This document shows, in pieces, positions 24,371 to 31,862 of a stretch of DNA of 36,263 bases (positions within the stretch are counted from its first letter, which is position 1; the number at the start of each line of letters is the position of its first letter). The stretch is taken from NCBI RefSeq assembly GCF_016612545.1, contig NZ_JAENRY010000132.1:1-36263 (forward strand), given 5' to 3'. The DNA comes from Streptomyces sp. MBT65. GTDB taxonomy: Bacteria > Actinomycetota > Actinomycetes > Streptomycetales > Streptomycetaceae. The notes beneath the pieces were generated by a model. That model saw only the letters and a program-made list of their open reading frames with translations, was not told where the DNA came from and did not search any database. The position numbers were made by a program, and so were the translations under genes.

Positions 24371-25028
24371 GGCCGCGGGGATCGCCGTGGGGATCGCGGT
24401 GAGCGGGCCCACGTCCTCCCCGGGGCCGCCGGCCGTCGCCGTGTCCGGCCACGAGCTCGTCTACGCGGCCGCCCCGGGTCAGGCCAACGACGTGACCGTC
24501 ACCGAGACCTTGGACACCGACCGGATCACCTATCGCTACACCATCGACGACGTGGTCCCGATCGAGGCGGGGACCGGCTGCCGCCACCCCAGGGTCAAGG
24601 ACCGCACCAGGGTCTCCTGCGCGGTCCGGATCACCGACATGGCGACGGACCCGCTCGTCACGCTCTCGCTGCGGCTCGGCGACGGCGACGACACCGCCGT
24701 CATCCACAACCGCACCCGCGGCAACCCCCTCGGCTACAACGAGATCTACCTGGGCTCCGGCGACGACACCTGGACCGGCACCGGCCGCGAGGCACTGAAC
24801 GTCCACGGCGGCGACGGCGAGGACACCCTCACCCTCAGGGCGAGCGCGGAAGGGGACGTCTACGGCGACAACGGCGACGACACCCTCACCGTGGGCGCGG
24901 GCGGGAGCGGCTTCGGCGGCAAGGGCGACGACACGATCCGTGCGAGCGGCTCCGCGCGCTACACCGACGGCGGGCCCGGGGACGACACGGTCCACGGACC
25001 CGGCCCGGACCCGGTCCGGCGCGGCTGA
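24309..25028 (+). CDS. Secreted RTX-like Asp/Gly-repeat protein (first of tandem pair)
   Basis: A 239-residue exported protein. An N-terminal hydrophobic segment (VGVVPALLLAAGIAVGIAV) is a signal or anchor. A beta-rich middle region (VSGHELVYAAAPGQANDVTVTET, with one cysteine pair near CRHPRVKDRTRVSCAV) leads into degenerate calcium-binding nonapeptide-like repeats GDGDDT, GSGDDTW, GGDGEDTL, GDNGDDTL, GKGDDTI and GPGDDTV. Repeats of this kind bind calcium in RTX proteins, but no toxin or protease domain is present. ATG at 24309 has GGAGG at ideal spacing. A close paralogue follows, with the upstream region also duplicated. Function unknown. Confidence 0.75.
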   Translation: MLARPVGHRVFRVGVVPALLLAAGIAVGIAVSGPTSSPGPPAVAVSGHELVYAAAPGQANDVTVTETLDTDRITYRYTIDDVVPIEAGTGCRHPRVKDRTRVSCAVRITDMATDPLVTLSLRLGDGDDTAVIHNRTRGNPLGYNEIYLGSGDDTWTGTGREALNVHGGDGEDTLTLRASAEGDVYGDNGDDTLTVGAGGSGFGGKGDDTIRASGSARYTDGGPGDDTVHGPGPDPVRRG

Positions 25029-25082
25029 CGGACGGCGCCCGTGCGGGGACGGCGGGACCCGTGCCCTTCCTGGACAGCCGCT

Positions 25083-25240
25083 GTGAACGTACGGCGAACG
25101 CCGGGCGACGCCGGGCAACCAGGGGCAGGGGTCGGCGGTCGGGAACGGTGACCGGACCCCGACTGGCCCACGGAGGTAGTGCGATGCTCTCTCGACTCGG
25201 CGGACACCGGGTGGTGCGGGTCGCGGTGGTGCTGATCCTG
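25083..25240 (+). repeat. Downstream copy of the duplicated promoter/5' region with PHO-like box
   Basis: Second copy of the repeat at 24203-24370, with GTGAACGTACGGCGAACG (25083-25100) unchanged while the bases between it and the ribosome site have drifted. The conserved 18-mer, in both copies about 85-105 bp before the start codon, is the best candidate for a shared control site. Confidence 0.6.
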
Positions 25241-25954
25241 GTGCTGGCGCTGGGAGTCGCCGTACGGATCGCGCTGCATCGGGGGCCCGGCACGTACAAG
25301 GGGCCGCCGGCCGCCGTCACCTGGAAGGGCAAGATCATTTACACCGCCGCCCCGGGTCAGGCCAACCACGTGACCGTCACCGAGACGGGGAAGAGGAACG
25401 ATCTGATCCTCACGTACCTGATCGACGACGTGGTCCCGATCAAGGCGCCGAAGGAGCACTGCGCCCACCCCGACGCCGACGACCGCACCAAGGTCGCCTG
25501 CACGGTGGAGATCGACGAGATGGAGACCGACCCCTCCCTCAGGTTCTCGATGCGGCTCGGCGACGGTGACGACACCGCCGTCGTCCACAACCGCACCTCC
25601 GGCTTCATCCTCGCCTACAACGAGCTCTGGCTCGGAGCCGGCGACGACACCTGGACCGGCACCGCGCGCGAGGCCCAGTCCGCCTACGGCGAGGACGGCG
25701 ACGACACCCTCACGACCGGCACCGCCTCCGCCTACGGCGGCCGGGGCGACGACACCCTCCACGTCGACGACTCCGGCCACGGCGGCGCCGGCGACGACGT
25801 CCTCCACGGCGGCCGGGGCGACCAGCGCCTGTACGGCGAAGGGGGCGACGACCGGCTCTACGGCGGCCGGGGCGACGACCAGTTGTACGGCGGCCCCGGC
25901 ACGGACGTACTGGACGGCGGGTCCGGCAAGAACACCCTCAAGCAGGACGACTGA
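25184..25954 (+). CDS. Secreted RTX-like Asp/Gly-repeat protein (second of tandem pair)
   Basis: A 256-residue paralogue of the preceding gene. Anchor or signal helix VAVVLILVLALGVAVRIAL, beta-rich middle (IIYTAAPGQANHVTVTET, with a cysteine pair near HCAHPDADDRTKVACTV), then repeats that are longer and more regular than in the first copy: GDGDDTAVVHN, GAGDDTW, GEDGDDTL, GRGDDTLHVD, GAGDDVLHGGRGD, then LYGEGGDDRLYGGRGDD and LYGGPGTDVLDGGSG. The regular GGxGxDxLx units fit calcium-binding beta-roll. ATG at 25184 was chosen over the longer frame because it has the same GGAGG context as the first copy. It converges on pmt with only 22 bp between stops. Confidence 0.78.
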   Translation: MLSRLGGHRVVRVAVVLILVLALGVAVRIALHRGPGTYKGPPAAVTWKGKIIYTAAPGQANHVTVTETGKRNDLILTYLIDDVVPIKAPKEHCAHPDADDRTKVACTVEIDEMETDPSLRFSMRLGDGDDTAVVHNRTSGFILAYNELWLGAGDDTWTGTAREAQSAYGEDGDDTLTTGTASAYGGRGDDTLHVDDSGHGGAGDDVLHGGRGDQRLYGEGGDDRLYGGRGDDQLYGGPGTDVLDGGSGKNTLKQDD

Positions 25955-25976
25955 CGACCGGGGCGGGGGGAGCTCT

Positions 25977-27728
25977 TCAAACCCAGGTGTCCAGCCACAT
26001 CCGCGACCGCCACTGGTCGATGGGAATCGCCGTCCCCGTGTACAGCGGCCAGAAGTAGATGAAGTTCCACGTGATCAGCAGGACCAGCACGCCCGCGCCC
26101 ACCGCGCCCGTGACCCGGCGGGTGTCGCTGGAGCCCGGTGGGCCGATGATCGCGCCGATCAGCATCGCGACCGCGAGGCAGAGGAACGGGAGGAAGACGA
26201 TCGAGTAGAAGAAGAAGATCGTGCGGTCCTGGTACAGGAACCAGGGGAGGTAGCCGGCCGCGACGCCGCAGGCGATCGCGCCCGCGCGCCAGTCGCGGCG
26301 GAACGCCCAGCGCCACAGGACGTACAGCAGCGCGAAGCAGGCCGCCCACCACAGCATCGGGGTGCCGATGGCGAGGACCTCGCGGGCGCACTTCTCGCCC
26401 GCGCTCGCCGGGCAGCCGTCCGAGCCGGGCGAGGGGGACTCGTAGAAGTACGAGACCGGGCGGCCGTCGACGAGCCAGCTCCAGGGGTTGGACATGTACG
26501 TGTGCGGCGAGTGCAGGCCGATGTTGAACTCGTAGACCTCGTGCTCGTAGTGCCACAGACTGCGCGCCCAGTCCGGCATGAAGTGGCTCCAGAAGCCGCC
26601 CTTGCCGTCGGTCGCCGCCCAGTTGCGGAAGTAGCCGCCGGTGCCGTTGGCGGGGGAGAGGATCCAGCCGATCCAGGAGGTCAGGTAGACGACGACGGGG
26701 AGGACGCCCATGGAGAAGACGACGAGGAAGGAGTCGTAGCGCAGGGCGGCCACGTACGGCCTGCTCGCGCCCGCGACCTTGCGGGTGCCGAAGTCCCAGA
26801 ACACGGTCAGCAGGACGAAGGCGGCCGTGACGTAGAGGCCGTTCCACTTGGTGCCGATCGCGAGGCCGAGCATCAGGCCGGCCAGCCAGCGCCACGGGCG
26901 CAGCCCGAGGAACAGGGTGTCCGCGATGTGCGCGTCGGGGCGGACCCGGCCGTCGGCGTCCACCGGCAGCGCGGCGGCGAGTTTCTCTCTGGCCCTGTCC
27001 CGGTCGATCACCAGGCAGCCGAACGCGGCCACCACGAAGAACATCAGCACGCCGTCGAGCAGCGAGGTGCGGGCCATCACGAAGGCCAGGCCGTCGATCG
27101 ACATCATGACGCCCGCCACACAGCCCAGGAACGTGGAGCGGAACAGGCGGCGGCCGATGCGGCACAGCATCAGGATCGCCAGCGTGCCGAGCAGCGCCGT
27201 CATGAAGCGCCAGCCGAACGGGTTGAAGCCGAAGATCAGCTCACCGATGCCGATGACGTACTTGCCGACCGGCGGGTGCACGACGTAGGCCGCGGACGAC
27301 GGGATGGGGACGTGACCGTTGTTCTGCAGGATGAGGTTGTTGGCGCTCTTGTCCCAGTTGACCTCGAAGCCGCGGTGGACCAGCGCCCACGCGTCCTTCG
27401 CGTAGTACGTCTCGTCGAATATCACCGCCTTCGGACTGCCCAGGTGGTAGAAGCGCATCACGCCCGCCATGAGCGTGACCAGCAGCGGACCACCCCAGCC
27501 CGACCATCTGTTGATGCGGTCGATCAGCGTCGGCGAGAAGCCGAGCGCCGCCCACAGCCGAGGGCTGGGCTCCGCGTACGGCGGCACCAGCCGGTCCCGT
27601 ACGTCGCTTCTGGGCCCCGCCGTGTAGCCGAATCGGCGCAGCCGCTGCTGCCACGACGGCCGCTGCTCGTGCGGGGCCTGCCCTTGCCGGGTGTCCGTGG
27701 AGTCCATGGACGACGCTGTACTGGTCAC
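25977..27728 (-). CDS. pmt: Dolichyl-phosphate-mannose:protein O-mannosyltransferase
   Basis: A 583-residue polytopic enzyme that moves mannose from polyprenyl phosphate to Ser/Thr of secreted proteins. The catalytic loop motif is FDETYYAKDAW with the D-E pair, followed by VVHPPVGKYVIGIGE, and about ten hydrophobic helices run to LLITWNFIYFWPLYTG. Actinobacterial Pmt of this type is needed for glycosylation of lipoproteins such as PstS and for phage phiC31 infection in S. coelicolor (SCO3154, from memory). The start GTG at 27728 has no Shine-Dalgarno but TACGAT lies 6 nt upstream, so a leaderless mRNA is likely. Divergent from rsmI. Confidence 0.93.
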   Translation of the reverse strand: MTSTASSMDSTDTRQGQAPHEQRPSWQQRLRRFGYTAGPRSDVRDRLVPPYAEPSPRLWAALGFSPTLIDRINRWSGWGGPLLVTLMAGVMRFYHLGSPKAVIFDETYYAKDAWALVHRGFEVNWDKSANNLILQNNGHVPIPSSAAYVVHPPVGKYVIGIGELIFGFNPFGWRFMTALLGTLAILMLCRIGRRLFRSTFLGCVAGVMMSIDGLAFVMARTSLLDGVLMFFVVAAFGCLVIDRDRAREKLAAALPVDADGRVRPDAHIADTLFLGLRPWRWLAGLMLGLAIGTKWNGLYVTAAFVLLTVFWDFGTRKVAGASRPYVAALRYDSFLVVFSMGVLPVVVYLTSWIGWILSPANGTGGYFRNWAATDGKGGFWSHFMPDWARSLWHYEHEVYEFNIGLHSPHTYMSNPWSWLVDGRPVSYFYESPSPGSDGCPASAGEKCAREVLAIGTPMLWWAACFALLYVLWRWAFRRDWRAGAIACGVAAGYLPWFLYQDRTIFFFYSIVFLPFLCLAVAMLIGAIIGPPGSSDTRRVTGAVGAGVLVLLITWNFIYFWPLYTGTAIPIDQWRSRMWLDTWV

Positions 27729-27740
27729 CGCGCCATCGTA
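27729..27740 (-). promoter_or_regulatory. Probable leaderless promoter of pmt
   Basis: TACGAT (27740-27735 on the minus strand) is a near-consensus -10, and GGCGCG separates it from the GTG start at 27728. No purine-rich ribosome site is present. The spacing matches the other leaderless candidates in this window. Confidence 0.5.
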
Positions 27741-27764
27741 GGGAACAGGTCTGTGTGAGTCCCG

Positions 27765-27782
27765 CCTCTCTCCCCTGAGAGG
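27765..27782 (+). promoter_or_regulatory. Small stem over the rsmI ribosome site
   Basis: CCTCTC (27765-27770) can pair with GAGAGG (27777-27782), and the second arm is the rsmI Shine-Dalgarno. If transcribed, the stem would mask it. The alternative is that GAGGAT acts as a -10 six bases before the GTG, making the mRNA leaderless. Confidence 0.25.
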
Positions 27783-27790
27783 ATGGAAAC

Positions 27791-28651
27791 GTGACAGTTG
27801 CTCCCGGAACTCTGGTCCTTGCCGGCACCCCCATCGGCGACATCGCGGACGCCCCGCCGCGGCTGGCCGAGGAGTTGGCGGGCGCCGATGTGGTCGCCGC
27901 CGAGGACACCCGGCGGCTGCGCCGGCTCACGCAGGGCCTCGGGGTGCAGCCCAAGGGGCGGGTCGTGTCGTACTTCGAGGGCAACGAGGCCGCCCGGACA
28001 CCGGAGTTGGTCGAGGCGCTGCTGGGCGGCGCGCGCGTCCTCCTGGTGACCGACGCCGGGATGCCGTCCGTCTCCGACCCGGGGTACCGGCTGGTCGCCG
28101 CCGCCGTGGAGCGGGACATCAAGGTCACCGCCGTCCCCGGGCCGTCCGCCGTGCTCACCGCGCTCGCGCTGTCGGGGCTGCCGGTGGACCGGTTCTGCTT
28201 CGAGGGGTTCCTGCCGCGCAAGGCCGGCGAACGCCTGTCGCGGCTGCGGGAGGTCGCCGACGAGCGGCGCACCCTCGTCTACTTCGAGGCCCCGCACCGG
28301 CTCGACGACACCCTCGCCGCGATGGCCGAGGCCTTCGGCGCCGAGCGGCGGGCCGCCGTCTGCCGGGAGCTGACGAAGACGTACGAGGAGATCAAGCGCG
28401 GCCCGGTCGGCGAACTGGCCGCATGGGCCGCGGAAGGCGTGCGCGGCGAGATCACCGTCGTGGTGGAAGGGGCGCCGGAGAAGGCCGAGGAACTCGACGC
28501 CGAGGAGCTGGTACGGCGGGTGCGGGTGCGCGAGGAGGCGGGGGAGCGGCGTAAAGAGGCGATCGCGGCGGTGGCCGTCGAGGCAGGCGTTCCCAAGCGC
28601 GAGGTGTTCGATGCCGTGGTGGCGGCGAAGACTGCGCAAAAACCGCTCTGA
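27791..28651 (+). CDS. rsmI: 16S rRNA (cytidine1402-2'-O)-methyltransferase
   Basis: A 286-residue SPOUT-unrelated tetrapyrrole-methylase-fold enzyme that methylates the 2'-OH of C1402 in the ribosomal P site. Diagnostic motifs are VLAGTPIGDIADAPPR, AAEDTRR, the SAM pocket VTDAGMPSVSDPGYRLV and VPGPSAVLTALALSGLP, and the RsmI signature FEGFLPRK. The C-terminal winged-helix-like part is Arg/Glu-rich. The GTG at 27791 is preceded by GAGAGGA. It is divergent from pmt. The gene normally pairs with ribosome-modifying genes, and ksgA is 3 kb downstream. Confidence 0.94.
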   Translation: MTVAPGTLVLAGTPIGDIADAPPRLAEELAGADVVAAEDTRRLRRLTQGLGVQPKGRVVSYFEGNEAARTPELVEALLGGARVLLVTDAGMPSVSDPGYRLVAAAVERDIKVTAVPGPSAVLTALALSGLPVDRFCFEGFLPRKAGERLSRLREVADERRTLVYFEAPHRLDDTLAAMAEAFGAERRAAVCRELTKTYEEIKRGPVGELAAWAAEGVRGEITVVVEGAPEKAEELDAEELVRRVRVREEAGERRKEAIAAVAVEAGVPKREVFDAVVAAKTAQKPL

Positions 28652-28756
28652 GCTGCGGATACGGCCCCTCTGAGCAGGGCGCTCCTCCCATGAGCGCGCG
28701 CCCCATGGCGGGGCAAAGCGGCGTCGCCGAATGCAAAGTCCGGACCGGCTGGCCGG

Positions 28757-28786
28757 GGCGATTTGACAAGAAGAGTCCAAATCGCC
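28757..28786. repeat. Perfect inverted repeat upstream of the zinc-ribbon gene
   Basis: GGCGATTTG (28757-28765) and CAAATCGCC (28778-28786) are perfect 9-bp arms around 12 nt. The consensus hexamer TTGACA (28763-28768) overlaps the left arm. It may be an operator or a hairpin ending rsmI transcription. No good -10 follows at 17-18 nt. Confidence 0.45.
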
Positions 28787-28806
28787 TCCAACAGTCGACA
28801 GGTCTG

Positions 28807-28933
28807 ATGCGTTCGCCCTGCGGGAGGCGTCCACTGGAGTGAGGGACGCACCCGTTCCTCGCCTCCATCGGGATTCCGGGGGGAATCCCCTCGCCGGGGG
28901 CGCTTGTCCAGCGGAAAGCAAGCAGGAGCTGGC
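28807..28933 (+). promoter_or_regulatory. Structured leader with short upstream ORF before the zinc-ribbon gene
   Basis: The bases between the inverted repeat and the gene contain a possible 11-codon upstream ORF (28807-28842, MRSPCGRRPLE), a stem GCGTCC/GGACGC (28827-28832 with 28844-28849) and a perfect 8-bp stem GGGATTCC/GGAATCCC with a GGGG loop (28869-28888). The ribosome site AGGAG follows at 28924-28928. The ORF has only a weak ribosome site. I recognise no known riboswitch class. Confidence 0.35.
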
Positions 28934-29374
28934 ATGAGTGAGATCGCAGGGCAGACCGGCCTCCGTGGCCCCGCCACTGCCGTGGTGAACGAGTCGTACT
29001 CCTTCGCCTGCATGCGGTGCGGGCACGGCTGGGAGCAGTCGTACGAGATAGAGCACCACACGGACACCGACGGCCACCAGTTCGTGATGTACGTGGCGGA
29101 GGGCCAGGTCGTGCCGTCGCCGCTCAGCCGCCCCGCGTGCCTCAACTGTGACGGGCATGTCGTGCGCATCATGCGCGCGGGCCAGGTCTCGTCGGTACGG
29201 GAGGCGGCGCAGCGGCAGTACCAGGCACCGCGGCCCCGGACGGCACAGGCGGCGGCCGAGGACGGTACGGCCGGTACGGACGGCGATGCGGCCGTGACCC
29301 CGCTGCCGGAGCCCAGGGACCACCACTGGCACCTGTCCGACCTCCTCCACCCCTTCCACCGCAGGGCGAGCTGA
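28934..29374 (+). CDS. Zinc-ribbon protein of unknown function
   Basis: A 146-residue hydrophilic protein. Four cysteines form a probable zinc ribbon: C26-x2-C29 (FACMRCGHGW) and C69-x2-C72 (PACLNCDGHV). The middle region between the knuckles is rich in His and acidic residues (EIEHHTDTDGHQF). The C-terminal half is low-complexity (Ala/Pro/Thr) and ends in a His-rich segment DHHWHLSDLLHPFHRR that could bind metal. I recognise no characterised family, though such proteins seem common in Streptomyces. ATG at 28934 has AGGAG six bases upstream. The long structured leader hints at post-transcriptional control. Confidence 0.75.
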   Translation: MSEIAGQTGLRGPATAVVNESYSFACMRCGHGWEQSYEIEHHTDTDGHQFVMYVAEGQVVPSPLSRPACLNCDGHVVRIMRAGQVSSVREAAQRQYQAPRPRTAQAAAEDGTAGTDGDAAVTPLPEPRDHHWHLSDLLHPFHRRAS

Positions 29375-29409
29375 CCGGCTCCGACGACCGGGCGGGCATG
29401 CCCCTTTCG

Positions 29410-29421
29410 TAGGATCGGGGC
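29410..29421 (+). promoter_or_regulatory. Probable leaderless promoter of tatD
   Basis: TAGGAT (29410-29415) lies 6 nt before the ATG at 29422, with no separate ribosome site. A -35 is not clear. Confidence 0.45.
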
Positions 29422-30306
29422 ATGCCTTCCTCCAGCGGCAGCGAGAAGAACGCTGCACCGCCGCTCCCGGAACCCCTCCGGGTGCCCGTCGCCGACTCCC
29501 ACACCCACCTCGACATGCAGTCCGGCACGGTGGACGCGGCGCTCGCCAAGGCCGCGTCGGTCGGTGTCACGACCCTCGTGCAGGTCGGCTGCGACGTGAA
29601 GGGCTCACGCTGGGCCGCCGAGACGGCCGCCCGGTACGACGCGGTCCACGCGACGGTCGCCCTGCACCCGAACGAAGCCCCGCGCATAGTCCACGGCGAT
29701 CCCGACGGCTGGTCCCGGCAGGGCGCGCGGGTCCCCGGCGGGCAGCCGGCCCTCGACGAGGCGCTCGCCGAGATCGACCGGCTGGCCGGACTGCCCCAGG
29801 TGAAGGGCGTCGGCGAGACCGGCCTCGACTACTTCCGCACCGGGCCCGAGGGCAAGGCCGCGCAGGAACTCTCCTTCCGCGCGCACATCGAGATCGCCAA
29901 GCGGCACGGCAAGGCCCTGGTCATCCACGACCGCGACGCGCACGCCGATGTGCTGCGCGTCCTCAAGGAGGAGGGCGCCCCCGAGCGGACCGTCTTCCAC
30001 TGCTACTCCGGCGACGCCGAGATGGCCGAACTCTGCGCCCGCGCCGGGTACTTCATGTCCTTCGCCGGCACCGTCACCTTTAAGAACGCCCAGAACCTGC
30101 GGGACGCGCTGACCGTCGCCCCGCTCGAACTGGTCCTCGTCGAGACCGACGCCCCCTTCCTCACCCCCGCCCCGTACCGCGGACGGCCCAACGCCCCGTA
30201 TCTCATTCCGGTCACGGTGCGCGCGATGGCGGCCGTCCGGGGCATCGACGAGGACGCCCTGGCGACGGCACTGTCGGCGAACACGGCCCGCGCCTTTGGG
30301 TATTGA
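29422..30306 (+). CDS. tatD: TatD-family metal-dependent hydrolase/deoxyribonuclease
   Basis: A 294-residue TIM-barrel hydrolase. The metal-site motifs are H27-x-H29 (ADSHTHLD), GVGETGLDYF with the conserved glutamate, VIHDRDAHAD, VFHCYSGD and ETDAPFLTPAPYRG. TatD enzymes act as 3'-5' exonucleases in DNA repair or as D-Tyr-tRNA-type deacylase relatives; the former is the best supported. The 25-residue N-terminal extension is typical of actinobacterial members. TAGGAT 6 nt before the start suggests a leaderless mRNA. It precedes rpfB, as in other Streptomyces. Confidence 0.92.
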   Translation: MPSSSGSEKNAAPPLPEPLRVPVADSHTHLDMQSGTVDAALAKAASVGVTTLVQVGCDVKGSRWAAETAARYDAVHATVALHPNEAPRIVHGDPDGWSRQGARVPGGQPALDEALAEIDRLAGLPQVKGVGETGLDYFRTGPEGKAAQELSFRAHIEIAKRHGKALVIHDRDAHADVLRVLKEEGAPERTVFHCYSGDAEMAELCARAGYFMSFAGTVTFKNAQNLRDALTVAPLELVLVETDAPFLTPAPYRGRPNAPYLIPVTVRAMAAVRGIDEDALATALSANTARAFGY

Positions 30307-30313
30307 GACGCCA

Positions 30314-30334
30314 GAGCCCTTTCGAAACGGCTCT
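30314..30334 (+). terminator. Weak hairpin after tatD
   Basis: AGAGCC (30314-30319) and GGCTCT (30329-30334) pair around 9 nt, followed by TTTCG, just past the tatD stop. CTTTCGAA is repeated at 30319-30326 and 30333-30340. Termination is plausible but the stem is short. Confidence 0.3.
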
Positions 30335-30364
30335 TTCGAACACAACCCTGGGTAGCCGCGTCGC

Positions 30365-30394
30365 TTTGGAGAGTGACGGCCGCTCCGCTAGGTT
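30365..30394 (+). promoter_or_regulatory. Candidate rpfB promoter
   Basis: TTTGGA (30365-30370), an 18-nt spacer and TAGGTT (30389-30394) make a plausible promoter, with a leader of about 40 nt to the GTG at 30441. No ydaO-type riboswitch fits in that leader. Confidence 0.4.
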
Positions 30395-30440
30395 CTGTTG
30401 GCCCGATCCGGACCCTTCTGGCCTTCTGGAGCGTGTCGGC

Positions 30441-31772
30441 GTGAGCAAATACGAGACCTACGAGACGTACGACCGCGGTGTGCGCGCCGATGTGTACACC
30501 GACGGCCCCACCGAGATCTACGACGGCCGCACCGAGGTGTACGACGGCCGCACCGAGGTGTACGAGGACACGTACCGCCCCGCCTACGAGGCGCCGGAGC
30601 CCGTGTTCCCGCGCCGGACGGCGACCGCCGCGCCGGGCCGGGCGGACCGCAGACGAAGAGCCGAGCGCGCCGGCTCGACGGCGTCCACCGTGCGGCGGCT
30701 GGTGCCGCAGGCGCTGGTGGTCGCGTTCCTGGCCGGCGGCACCACCGCGTTCGTCGCCGAGGACAAGGCGATCGAGCTGAGCGTCGACGGCAGGTCGCGC
30801 ACCCTGCACACCTTCGCCGACGACGTCACCGAACTCCTCGCCCAGGAGGGCGTGGACGTCGGCGCGCACGACGTGGTGGCCCCCGGCCGCGACGCGCCGC
30901 TCGCCAGCGGCGACGAGGTCGCGGTGCGCTACGGCCGTCCCGTGCGGCTCACCCTCGACGGGCAGCGGCGCGAGGTGTGGACCACGGCCCGCACGGTCGA
31001 CGGCGCCCTCGAACAGCTCGGGGTGCGGGCGGAGGGCGCGTACCTCTCGACCTCCCGCTCGCAGCCCATCGGCCGCGCCGGACTCGCCCTCGACGTGCGC
31101 ACGGAACGCACCGTCACGATCATGGCCGACGGCCGCGCCCGCACGATCCGCACCAACGCGGCGACGGTCGGCGAGGCGGTCGCCGAGGCCGGCATCGGCC
31201 TGCACGGCGAGGACACCACGTCGGTCCCGCCGGACAGCTTCCCGCGCGACGGCCAGACGATCACGGTCCTGCGGGTCACCGGCACCCGGGAGGTCCGCGA
31301 GGAGGCCATCCCCTTCAAGGTCGAACGCACCGACGACCCCAGCCTCTTCAAGGGCACGGAGGTCGTCGAACGGGCCGGCCGCCCGGGCCTGCGCCGGGTC
31401 ACCTACGCCCTCCGCACGGTCAACGGCGTCAAGGAGAAGCCCCGCCGCATCGACGACGAACTCGTCCGCGAACCCAGCCCCCAACGGGTCAGGGTCGGCA
31501 CCAAGCCGATGCCCACGTCGGTCCAGGGCGCCGACCAGCTCAACTGGCACGGCCTCGCGACCTGCGAGTCCGGCGGCCGCCCCGGAGCGGTGGACCCCTC
31601 GGGCACCTACGGCGGCCTCTACCAGTTCGACACCCACACGTGGCACAGCCTGGGCGGGTCGGGCCGGCCGCAGGACGCGTCGGGAGAGGAACAGACGTTC
31701 CGGGCGAAGAAGCTGTACGTGCGACGGGGTGCGAGTCCCTGGCCACACTGCGGGACAAGGCTGCACGGCTGA
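30441..31772 (+). CDS. rpfB: Resuscitation-promoting factor RpfB
   Basis: A 443-residue cell-wall muralytic enzyme. A cytoplasmic N-terminus with three 7-residue repeats (YTDGPTEI, YDGRTEV, YDGRTEV) is followed by an anchor helix (LVPQALVVAFLAGGTTAFV, about 87-107), three DUF348 domains (about 111-283), a G5 domain (about 284-347) and an Rpf lysozyme-like domain (about 367-443). The catalytic glutamate is E376 in ATCESGG, with C375 and the C-terminal cysteine (WPHCGTRL) forming the family disulfide. Rpf proteins cleave peptidoglycan and speed spore germination. The GTG at 30441 has GGAG about 10 bases upstream. It ends with a hairpin. Confidence 0.93.
   Translation: MSKYETYETYDRGVRADVYTDGPTEIYDGRTEVYDGRTEVYEDTYRPAYEAPEPVFPRRTATAAPGRADRRRRAERAGSTASTVRRLVPQALVVAFLAGGTTAFVAEDKAIELSVDGRSRTLHTFADDVTELLAQEGVDVGAHDVVAPGRDAPLASGDEVAVRYGRPVRLTLDGQRREVWTTARTVDGALEQLGVRAEGAYLSTSRSQPIGRAGLALDVRTERTVTIMADGRARTIRTNAATVGEAVAEAGIGLHGEDTTSVPPDSFPRDGQTITVLRVTGTREVREEAIPFKVERTDDPSLFKGTEVVERAGRPGLRRVTYALRTVNGVKEKPRRIDDELVREPSPQRVRVGTKPMPTSVQGADQLNWHGLATCESGGRPGAVDPSGTYGGLYQFDTHTWHSLGGSGRPQDASGEEQTFRAKKLYVRRGASPWPHCGTRLHG
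30499..30561 (+). repeat. Three 21-bp tandem units in rpfB
   Basis: Two identical 21-bp units (30520-30540 and 30541-30561) follow one diverged copy (30499-30519), encoding the 7-residue repeats in the RpfB cytoplasmic tail. The near identity suggests recent slippage. Confidence 0.7.
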
Positions 31773-31777
31773 GGGGG

Positions 31778-31804
31778 ACGGGGGACAGGGGGCGCGGCCC
31801 CCGT
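31778..31804 (+). terminator. Hairpin terminator after rpfB
   Basis: ACGGGGG (31778-31784) pairs with CCCCCGT (31798-31804), or alternatively GGGGGC (31888-equivalent inner arm at 31788-31793) with GCCCCC (31797-31802). Either is a strong stem just past the rpfB stop. Confidence 0.5.
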
Positions 31805-31850
31805 CCCGCAGACGAACACCGGCCCAGCCCGGCGCGGCGGAACCGCCCCG

Positions 31851-31862
31851 TAACCTAGGAAC
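31851..31862 (+). promoter_or_regulatory. Probable leaderless promoter of ksgA
   Basis: TAACCT (31851-31856) lies 6 nt before the GTG at 31863. AGGA within the 6 nt is too close to the start to act as a normal ribosome site. Confidence 0.45.

Noticed and set aside
25680..25940. CRISPR-like or satellite repeat
   Set aside because: The repetition is the codon pattern of GGxGxDD protein repeats; there are no identical repeats with unique spacers.
30307..30440. ydaO (c-di-AMP) riboswitch before rpfB
   Set aside because: Known for another rpf gene in Streptomyces, but the leader here is about 40 nt and lacks the conserved ydaO elements.
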